Both the position numbers and the translations under genes were made by a program. Below are positions 21,764 to 28,951 of a DNA stretch of 64,000 bases, piece after piece. The DNA is from Colletes latitarsis (taxonomy: Eukaryota; Arthropoda; Insecta; Hymenoptera; Colletidae), in NCBI RefSeq assembly GCF_051014445.1, contig NW_027488388.1, forward strand, positions 496,001 through 560,000, written 5' to 3'. The first letter of the stretch is position 1. The number at the start of each line of letters is the position of its first letter. Under the pieces are notes generated by a model. The model was not told the origin of the DNA. It saw only the letters and a program-made list of their open reading frames with translations, and searched no databases.

Positions 21764-23640
21764 TAATTAATGGCCGCGCCAGCCTCCTCCCGGCCGTCCG
21801 TCCCCGTAGCACCGTCCACCTCCATGGAGGACGATGCCACCGCCCTCGGCATCGGAGCCGGTGCAGCCCGCCTCTTCCTCTCCTTCCGGGAGGGGGGGGA
21901 GCACTTCTTGCTCCCCACCCTGTGATCGGCTGGCCTCCCCATGTCCGCACACAGCGGGCAGTGGGGGGCCGCCGAGCACTGGCTCGCACGGTGCTCTTTG
22001 GCGCCGCAGCGGTAACACTGACCGCTGCGGTCCACCGGCGAGGTGCACCACTGCCTCACGTGCCCCAATTCGAGGCAGCGGTGACACTGGAGCGGGCGCG
22101 GCGCGAGGATTTCCACTCGCGCCGAAACCCACCCCACCAACACCCTCCCGGATTCCGCCACCTTACGGGCGGCGGAGAGGGGGCACCGGGCCCACACCGA
22201 CCCGAGGCCGGAGGGCGACCTGCGGATCTCTCCGATCCGCAGGTCCTCCACAGGACAGTCCCCCGCCCTCGCAAGGGCACGGGACACATCCTGTGCGCTG
22301 ACCGAGTCGTCCAACCCACAAACGCGCATCTCCGTGCGCTTCGTGGGCCGGGCGACCCGGACACCTCGCTCGCCCAGCTGCTCCCGGAGCCTCTGGGCGA
22401 GACGATCCGCCTTCGCGCCGCCTTCTGCACCGGGGATCTCCAGCAAGAGACCCCCGGTCACGGCCCTCTTCGCCCTCACGGAGGCGATGCCCAGCTCTTC
22501 CAGGGAGATATTCTCCCTGGCGAGCCGCATCGCCTCCGCGAGGGTCAGGTCGCCCCCCTGCGCAACGGTCAGCGTCACCGCTGCCGTTTTTGGGGGACGA
22601 CCTGGTCGTGCCTTCCCGACCTTCGCGGCCTTTGCCTTGGCCGCCGCCGGCGGAGGCGGAGGCTGCGGTTGCGAGGCCTTCCTCGCCGCCCGCTTCGCCT
22701 TCCGCCCCACCACCTCACTCCACGCCACCCCCCCTTGGGAGGGTGCTGTGGAGGACGCGACCACCGCGACCACGGGTACACCACCCCCCTTGGGGGTCGC
22801 GACCCGGGGCCCTGGTGCCGCAACGCTGGGCGGAGCCTTCACTCCGCCCTTCTTTGCCTTCCCCGACTGTACCGGAACAGGTCGGGGAGGCACCGCCTTC
22901 CTGCTGACCGCTCTTCCGGCGAGGAGCTCCTCCCGGAAGGCGGCCAGCTTGCCATCAATCATGTCCCCAATCCTCCTCAGAAGATCGTCTTCTGAGGAGG
23001 ACGGGGACTTCTTCACGGGCGGAGTGCGGGTGGAGGGGCCCGCGGTGCCCCGCACCACTGCCGCCGCACTCCGCTTATTTACCTCCGTCGAGGGACGCGG
23101 CGGTGGAGGAGGAGGGAGGATGGGAGGGAGGGCCGCGCTGTTCCACAGCGCCTCTGCCGTCCTCGTCCCCTGTCGCTCCTCCTCCAACAGGAGCTGCAGA
23201 CGTGCGTTCCGCCCTCTGAGCTCCCGCGCCGCCTCCCTCATTTCCTCCGCCGCGGCCTTGAGGGCCTCCGCGCCACCGCTTTTCTGCCCCTTAAAGGCGC
23301 AGGCAGCGGCGACTTTCTCCACCCGCCTCAGGGACGAGGAGATCCTCTCCGATATCTCCTCGGTCACCTCGTCCCTGAGGCAACTCAGCCTCACCGACGG
23401 GCTCATCGCCCCGCCCACCTCGACGACGGCCTGCCCCGTCCTCTTCCTCTTAGAGCCTATGTGGCTCGTGCTGGAGGAGAAGGACGAGACCGACGCCGTC
23501 TCGTCGTCCTCCTCCACCGTCCACGAAGCCGGACCTGGCGCTGAGTGGGGCGCGAGCGCCGCCACCCTAACCCCAACCCCGTCTCCGTCCTCCCCAACCG
23601 ACAAAACCCGCCCCATCCCCATTTTATTTTCTGTGTCCAT
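21763..23640 (-). CDS. E3 ORF1: intact gag-like RNA-binding protein of family E
   Basis: 625 codons from ATG 23640, chosen because the same ATG context is present in E1 and E2 (an upstream GTG-initiated extension of 12 codons is less likely). Order of parts: acidic/serine-rich N terminus (residues 40-60), basic KRKR patch (64-67), predicted coiled coil (about 88-165), long proline/alanine/lysine-rich linker, a region with the phrase MRVCGLDDSVSAQDVSRAL, then three zinc knuckles at about residues 519-580 (CX2CX4HX4C, CX2CX4HX4C, and a longer CX2C...H...C) and a basic tail. This is the usual R1-clade ORF1 plan. Such proteins bind element RNA and form the RNP that returns to the nucleus. ORF2 follows with a 1-base overlap, suggesting translational coupling. 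Confidence 0.88.
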   Translation of the reverse strand: MDTENKMGMGRVLSVGEDGDGVGVRVAALAPHSAPGPASWTVEEDDETASVSSFSSSTSHIGSKRKRTGQAVVEVGGAMSPSVRLSCLRDEVTEEISERISSSLRRVEKVAAACAFKGQKSGGAEALKAAAEEMREAARELRGRNARLQLLLEEERQGTRTAEALWNSAALPPILPPPPPPRPSTEVNKRSAAAVVRGTAGPSTRTPPVKKSPSSSEDDLLRRIGDMIDGKLAAFREELLAGRAVSRKAVPPRPVPVQSGKAKKGGVKAPPSVAAPGPRVATPKGGGVPVVAVVASSTAPSQGGVAWSEVVGRKAKRAARKASQPQPPPPPAAAKAKAAKVGKARPGRPPKTAAVTLTVAQGGDLTLAEAMRLARENISLEELGIASVRAKRAVTGGLLLEIPGAEGGAKADRLAQRLREQLGERGVRVARPTKRTEMRVCGLDDSVSAQDVSRALARAGDCPVEDLRIGEIRRSPSGLGSVWARCPLSAARKVAESGRVLVGWVSARVEILAPRPLQCHRCLELGHVRQWCTSPVDRSGQCYRCGAKEHRASQCSAAPHCPLCADMGRPADHRVGSKKCSPPSRKERKRRAAPAPMPRAVASSSMEVDGATGTDGREEAGAAIN

Positions 23641-23920
23641 AATAGTCCCACGAGATGGTCGGAAATAAAGGTCCACCCGGGCAGAGCCGCCTTACCCGGG
23701 TAAGCCTAATACTCCGGGGGTTCGGCAGGTTCCCCGGAGGTGGTCGCTTGGGATTGGGCCTTCTCCCCCAACCATGCATCCCATCGCCGCGCACCATAGC
23801 TTAGGATTGGAGGGCGATTTTATAGAGTCGCCATACTCGTGGCCCCGGCGGTTAAGCCAAGACCCCCGTTCCTCCTGCCGTCACGTACCATTCACAAAAC
23901 CAATAGGGAATTGTGAATGG

Positions 23921-24023
23921 GTCGTTGTGACGACCAACAAGAGGCTTACGGTGTGTGTATGACTCGGGTACCCCGGGTTCGTTAAGCCCGTACTGCAGCT
24001 GAAAGGCTGGCAGCCCCTGAGGG
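23921..24023 (-). other. 103-bp structured 5' leader of E3
   Basis: Almost identical to the E2 leader (13356-13458) and missing from E1. It begins CCCTCAGGGG on the element strand and holds several short inverted repeats. Confidence 0.6.
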
Positions 24024-24024
24024 A

Positions 24025-24037
24025 ATGGAAGCCTTAC
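24025..24037 (+). repeat. 13-bp target-site duplication, right copy (E3 insertion)
   Basis: ATGGAAGCCTTAC, identical to 18035-18047. E1 ORF2 continues from here in phase. Confidence 0.94.
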
Positions 24038-24401
24038 TTACCGGATGGCACAGGTATTTTCCGGGCATGGTAGCTTCGGAAGATACCTGTGCCGGATAGG
24101 GAAGGAGCCGACGGCGCGTTGCTGCCATTGTGACGCCGAGCAGTACACGGCTGATCATACCGTCCAGGTATGCCCAGCTTGGGAGGTGGAACGACGTGTC
24201 CTGGTCGGCGTCATAGAGCGGGATGTCTCGCTGCCGGGTGTGGTGCGCGCCATGCTCGGCAGCGAAAGGAAGTGGAGGGCCGTGGCCTCCTTCTGCGAGA
24301 CCGTAATGCTGCGGCGCGCTGAGGCTCGCGCTCGTATGGTGGCGCGAGGGCGTCGCCCGGGCGCCAGGCGCCGCTTGCGGCGGCCTTTGCGCGGCGGATG
24401 A
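24038..24401 (+). pseudogene. E1 ORF2, part 3: C-terminal zinc finger and basic tail
   Basis: Reads AQVFSGHGSFGRYLCRIG, then the finger CCHCDAEQYTADHTVQVC and a tail rich in arginine, ending at TGA 24399-24401. In phase with 17082-18047. The tail is shorter than in E3. Confidence 0.88.
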
Positions 24402-24451
24402 CCCAGACTGGGAGGGGGGCCCTGAGGGGAGCCTCCTCCCGCCAGGCGGCG
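24038..24451 (+). mobile_element. Family-E copy E1, segment 3 (ORF2 C terminus and start of 3' UTR)
   Basis: Aligns with E3 ORF2 C-terminal sequence and the first 50 bases of its 3' UTR. Similarity to family E stops at CCAGGCGGCG (24442-24451). The remaining roughly 470 bp of 3' UTR and the poly(A) are missing, replaced by BEL/Pao sequence. Confidence 0.88.
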
Positions 24452-26464
24452 ATTAATTATGGAGCCGACACAATTTCCGTGAAAATTCATGGATTTTGTG
24501 ACGCTTCGCTCGCAGCCTACTCAGCGGTCACTTACTTACGAGTGACCACAATGAGCAATGTCACCTCCTCGACATTGATAATGGCAAAAACGCGAGTGGC
24601 TCCAATTAAAACGCAGTCAATTCCTGTACTGGAATTGAACGACGCCGTGCTGCTCGCCGAGCTTATTGTGCACGTGGAGAAGTCACTTTCATTGAAGGTC
24701 GACAGAATAATCTGCTGGACAGATTCCACGATCGCATTGGCATGGTTGAGAAAGCACGCCTCCACATGGAAGGTTTTAATCGCCAACCGTGTGTCAAAGG
24801 TCCAAACGTTACTTCCGAAGGCTGAATAGAGGCACGTTCCCACCCGCTTCAATCCCGCGGATCTGAATTCGCGCGGAGTGGAAGCTGCGGAACTCCTTCA
24901 ATCTAAGCTGTGGATTTCAGGACCAAGTTGGCTAACGGAATCGAAAGAAGAAGGGAAGCGCAAAGTGCACGCCCACGTAGTAATTCCGGAGAAAGAATGG
25001 GAATTTGTATTTCGATTCTCGACCTGGAATAAACTACTTCGTGTAACCGCATACTGTCTCCGACTGAGGGGACCGATGCAAGGTGAGCGAAGGTCGTATG
25101 ATGCGAAGATCCAGCGCACGCATTTTGCAAAGGAGTACCGGTGTTTGAAAAACCACCGAAAAATCCCAGCAAAATCAACATTAAAAAGTCTGAACCCTTT
25201 TCTCGATGACAAAGATGTCTTGAGAGTCGGAGGCAGACTGGAAAATACAACACTGTCATGGGAAATCAAGCACCCCATAATTTTGCCGAAACATCACGTT
25301 TCCACGATGATAATTCGGCAGTGCCACATTGACACGTTGCACGGGGGATTGCAGTTGACCATGTACACAGTAAGACAAAGATTTTGGATTCTCGGCTGTC
25401 GAAATGCAGCGCGAACGGTAATCCACGGATGCATGCGATGCGTTAGATGGAGGGCAAAAACCTCCACGCAAATCATGCAGGATTTAATACCTGAGCGTTG
25501 CCGCGAGGCGAGAGCATTTTCGAACTGTGGAGTGGATTATGCGGGACCTTTTCGTGTCCGCGACTCCGCCGGTCGAGGAAAAACCGCCCACAAAGCGTAC
25601 ATAGCAGTTTTTGTCTGTTACGCGATACGGGCCATCCACATCGAACTCGTCCACGATTATACGACGAGTGCCTTTTTGGCAGCATTAGATCGATTCATTG
25701 CACGAAGGGGAGTTCCGTCCTGCATTTTCAGTGACAATGGAACGAACTTTGTCGGGGCAGATCGAGAATTACGCGAAAATTTCGAAGCAGTGTACAACAC
25801 GCAAGAAATGCGTAATAAATGCAGTCAAAAAGGAATTAGATGGAAATTTAACCCACCGAGTGCACCGCACTTCGGTGGCATGCAAGAGGCCGGTGTGAAA
25901 TCGGTGAAATTTCACCTGAAGCGGACTCTGGGCGAATTCACTCCCACAAGCGAAGAGTTACAAACATTGCTTTGTAAAATCGAAGCAAGTTTAAACTCGC
26001 GACCGATTGCCGCTTTGAGTGATAGCCCGGACGATTACGCGCCGCTCACACCGGGGCATTTCTTAGTCGGGAGTCCGCTGAACGCGCTTCCGACGCAATC
26101 AGTGGAAATTGAAAAACTCTCCCGTCTGACACGATGGAGGGCGATTCAAAAATTCCACGAACAAATCTGGAGGCATTGGACACGTGATTATCTCACGCAC
26201 CTCCAGAATCGTTATAAGTGGCGTACAGCCCAAAAAACATTAAAACTAAACGACTTAGTTTTAGTGCAAAATCCTCTCCTCCCCCCGAATCAATGGGAAA
26301 TGGGACGAGTAGAGGAGGTATTCACCGGCAGGGATGGAAATGCACGTGTTGTTAAAATACACACGGAAAAATCCATTTTTACGCGACCTATTACGCGGTT
26401 GTGTAAGCTGCCTGTGGAAGAAACCGAGTCGGCGACGGTTAGCGACGCCGACGAGGTCACATAA
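24452..26464 (+). pseudogene. BEL/Pao pol fragment: RNase H and integrase, 5' truncated, one nonsense codon
   Basis: RNase H: IHGFCDASLAAYSAVTYLR, then PVLELNDAVLLAEL and CWTDSTIALAWL, all typical of the BEL/Pao RNase H. An in-frame TAG at 24827-24829 stands where family members usually have tryptophan before RHVPTRFNPADLNSRG. The frame then stays open to TAA 26462-26464. Integrase: an HHCC zinc-binding region (CHIDTLHGG ... CMRCVRW), catalytic core with VDYAGPF, SDNGTNF and SAPHFGGMQEAGVKS (D, D, E), LTPGHFLVGSPL, and a C-terminal domain ending near LVLVQNPLLPPNQWEMGRV. Integrase catalytic residues look intact. The missing N terminus and the stop make the polyprotein non-functional. Confidence 0.9.
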
Positions 26465-26701
26465 AAACCATAACATCCAACGGCCGAAAGTGATCGAAAG
26501 GTGAGAAACGACCGTTTCTAGAAATAAACGGTGTTGATTCTCACCTGACCGTTGTCACTGAAAGTTCAAACGGATTAGTGGGGGTTACGAATCCACCAAT
26601 CTGAGTTGGATTATTGGTAGGGCGTATCGAATAATCCGAGCGCCCCCAAATCGTAACGAAATTCGCCGAACCGAAAACCGCTCAGTCGCAAACGCAGCAT
26701 C
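26465..26701 (+). other. Spacer between pol and extra ORF with a nested hairpin
   Basis: AGGTGAGAA (26499-26507) pairs with TTCTCACCT (26538-26546), and inside it ACCGTTT (26511-26517) pairs with AAACGGT (26526-26532). The outer stem contains AG/GTGAGA, which also matches a 5' splice-site consensus. No coding sequence is evident. Confidence 0.55.
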
Positions 26702-27322
26702 ATGAGTGACACCGCGTCCAACATATCTTGCGAGAGCAGTGCGGTATCCTTTTCCGGGGACCCGGAAATAGATGAGCGATTCGGGCGCATTTTGCAGCTC
26801 GGGGAAAGGCCCATATCCCCGAGAGGCAATAACGAGGAGCCTACCACCGAACAGGCGCCAAGGGAACCGGAGGTGACCCTCAATTTCGGGGTCGACTCCT
26901 TCAGGATTCCGGCCAGGGTTATAACAACAACTCGAAAATACCACTGCCGGGCCCCCGGAGGCCAATACGTCCTCCGATGGGACAAGGACGGACACATGCG
27001 GTCCTGTGCGTGGCGGGCCGACAAACCGGAGGAATCGACCCCGCCGCCACCACCAGCAGTGCCGGGGTCGACTTTGGCTGCCCCCACCGACCGAGCTCCG
27101 CAACCAAAGCGGAAGCGGAGGAGGCCGGGAAAAAATACTCCCGCCAATCCTGCACCGTCCACCAGCGGCTTGCAGCCACCAACCCCAGCAGCCCCGGCCA
27201 GAAAGAAAAAACGAACCTGGCAGCCAGCATTCGGTCAGATCGCCATGGCAAAAGCCATGGCGGACCAAATGCTGACAACGTCGATGCGGTTCCTTCAGCA
27301 GGCTGCAGCTGGTCAATCATAA
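26702..27322 (+). CDS. Extra ORF of the BEL/Pao element, 206 residues, function unknown
   Basis: Starts at ATG 26702 (MSDTASNISCESSAVS) and lies between pol and the 3' LTR, where env or accessory genes sit in some LTR elements. It is not env-like: I see no signal peptide, no membrane segment and few cysteines. The first 75 residues are acidic. A short segment (VDSFRIPARVITTTRKYHCR ... VLRWDKDGHMRSCAWR) resembles a compact folded piece. The second half is proline-rich with two strongly basic patches (PKRKRRRPGK, RKKKRTW) that look like nuclear-localisation or nucleic-acid-binding signals. I do not recognise the family. It is uninterrupted although the neighbouring pol is broken. Confidence 0.6.
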   Translation: MSDTASNISCESSAVSFSGDPEIDERFGRILQLGERPISPRGNNEEPTTEQAPREPEVTLNFGVDSFRIPARVITTTRKYHCRAPGGQYVLRWDKDGHMRSCAWRADKPEESTPPPPPAVPGSTLAAPTDRAPQPKRKRRRPGKNTPANPAPSTSGLQPPTPAAPARKKKRTWQPAFGQIAMAKAMADQMLTTSMRFLQQAAAGQS

Positions 27323-27427
27323 GTACTTTTGATTTTTTACAATTAAAAGTGCGCGAGTTCTCTCTCTCCGCGTAAAAAAGTGACCGTACGGGACTACCGC
27401 GTTCTCCGGGTATTGCGCAATTCGTGC

Positions 27428-27438
27428 AAGGGGGGCGG
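27428..27438 (+). promoter_or_regulatory. Polypurine tract of the BEL/Pao element
   Basis: AAGGGGGGCGG (one C) immediately precedes TA and the TGTTTAAATA start of the LTR, the expected position of the plus-strand primer. Confidence 0.7.
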
Positions 27439-27440
27439 TA

Positions 27441-28951
27441 TGTTTAAATATGTTAAAAAACTATTTAAAATCGCGTTAGTCTGAAATATTAAATTCTCGG
27501 CTGCGATTCCTGTATCCGTTTGTGTACGTGACACTGCGGAAGGTTAAACGTTCGTCAGGTTCGTTGAACGTTCGGACGATTTAAAACCGCGGCCGTTTAC
27601 GTGTTTTTGTACGCTGACCTCACGCGAAGATTCGCTTCGCACTGGTTTAAACGTGACGTCAGCGTCGAGAGAGAGAACCGTATAATATATTGAAAAGAGA
27701 TCGACAGCTGAATTCGGGAGCGCCGCGTCGTGACGACAAGGCGCGACCGAGTCTTCGTCTGTCGATCCGCGACGATATTCGCAATTATTCACGAGCCGAC
27801 TGCCAACGGGAGCGGATCCCAGAAGATCTCGCTCCTCAAGTACGGACTCACATAATATTCGGACTTGTATAACAAAGAATTCTCTCCGTTGCTGCGGTTA
27901 GAGTTTCCCAGAACAATCTACCTGCGACAAAAGGGAGGTCGTAATACACGCTGCGCGTGACGCGACCGCCTTCGCTAGGAAGGATTGTACGTTGCAGTCG
28001 TTGCCACGACCGCGACGTAAGGGACTCAGGATGCACCCACCCAGAATCCCTTTAAAGCTATACGGCTTTGGAGCCTCCCAAAGGTCATACCGTTGAATCG
28101 GTACCGCCTCGTGGAGTGCTCTTCGTGCAAAGGTCGCCAAAAAACCCTCTCCAAAAACCCGTCGGTGTACGAGTCGACCGTACACCCTACGGAGGAGTTC
28201 GGGTTCAAGGTCGCCTCACCTTCCGTCACGCCGCCTACCAAATACGGTCCCCGTGCAACACGGTCGCCGGGTAGGCTTTATAGTGCGGTTGGACCAGCGA
28301 GGGATTTTTTGCAAAGGACACTTTACCGTCACGGTCGCCGTGCAGTAATTTTACAGTGTCGCAGGAAATCACCTCGCACGACGATCCTACGTCACCCGCA
28401 CGGAGAGCGTGCTCACGGGATCCACCCATTTGGAGCTTTACGACCTTCATTTGGTGACCCGTCCGTGGCTAAGTCGCCCCCGACAGATACGAGCGAATTC
28501 TCTTCTGTTCAGGGCAAAAGTATCGCTGATAATTTCAATAAATAATTATCAGCGTACAAGTACAAATTTACAGTCCACTGATTCACGTTAAACGACAGCT
28601 GATTCCCCCCTCCCAGCGCACCGCTAGTCGCTAGGAGAGCGAGGCGAACAGCTGATAAGCGTGTTTACGATACGTGTACGCACGTATTTAATCTGAACGA
28701 ACCTTTGTTACAGCAACCAAGGTCCATCCCAACCGGGGCAACGCCGGTGAAGCCACACCCCCGGCTGGATTATAAAAAACTAATTCTCTTTTTGTAATTT
28801 TATATTTTTTTTATTTTTTCATTTTTTGCTAAATTTAAATAAAAGGCATGTCGCAAAGCGACAAGCGAAAATTCCAAATAAAAACTTATCAATCACTTTC
28901 CCTAGTATTTCTCTCGTCCGGACCCCGGTTAGAACCCTTAGTTTTCTAACA
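27441..28951 (+). repeat. 3' LTR of the BEL/Pao element, 1,511 bp
   Basis: Begins TGTTTAAATA just after the polypurine tract and ends TTTTCTAACA directly before satellite. A TATA-like TATAATATAT (27681-27690) and three AATAAA signals (28537, 28838, 28877) are present. Several ORFs up to 150 codons occur on both strands, but they show no family motif and are probably chance. The other LTR is not in the window, so the left boundary rests on the PPT and TG/CA ends only. Confidence 0.8.
28525..28553 (+). terminator. AATAAA poly(A) signal within a perfect hairpin loop in the LTR
   Basis: GCTGATAATT (28525-28534) and AATTATCAGC (28544-28553) form a 10-bp stem and AATAAA (28537-28542) lies in the loop. 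It may serve as a polyadenylation signal for LTR transcripts. Two more AATAAA copies lie nearer the LTR end. Confidence 0.5.

Larger units (their letters stand above)
18048..24023 (-). mobile_element. Family-E element, copy E3: near full-length minus-strand copy
   Basis: A 5,976-bp element inserted in E1 ORF2. On the minus strand: 103-bp leader (24023-23921), CCATTCACAA hairpin, 5' UTR with TATAAAA, ORF1 (23640-21763), ORF2 (21763-18591), a hairpin-rich 3' UTR (18590-18072) and 24 A residues (18071-18048). Its sequence is nearly identical to E2 outside E2's RT deletion. A 7-bp deletion in the RT part of ORF2 is the only clear lesion. It is the best reference in this window for family E, an R1-clade element with poly(A). 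Confidence 0.95.
24452..28951 (+). mobile_element. BEL/Pao LTR retrotransposon, 3' half only
   Basis: Contains the C-terminal part of pol (RNase H, integrase), an extra ORF, a polypurine tract and a 1,511-bp 3' LTR with TG...CA ends that abuts satellite. The 5' LTR, gag, protease and reverse transcriptase are missing from the window. The left edge is a direct join to the family-E 3' UTR rather than to any BEL end, so the 5' half was lost by deletion or rearrangement. The exact left junction may lie a few bases either side because ATTAATTA cannot be assigned. Confidence 0.9.

Noticed and set aside
26702..27322. env gene of the BEL element
   Set aside because: No signal peptide, transmembrane segment, cleavage site or cysteine-rich ectodomain can be seen.
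28093..28545. 150-codon plus-strand ORF in the BEL LTR
   Set aside because: No recognisable domain, located within a terminal repeat with competing ORFs on the other strand. Probably non-coding.
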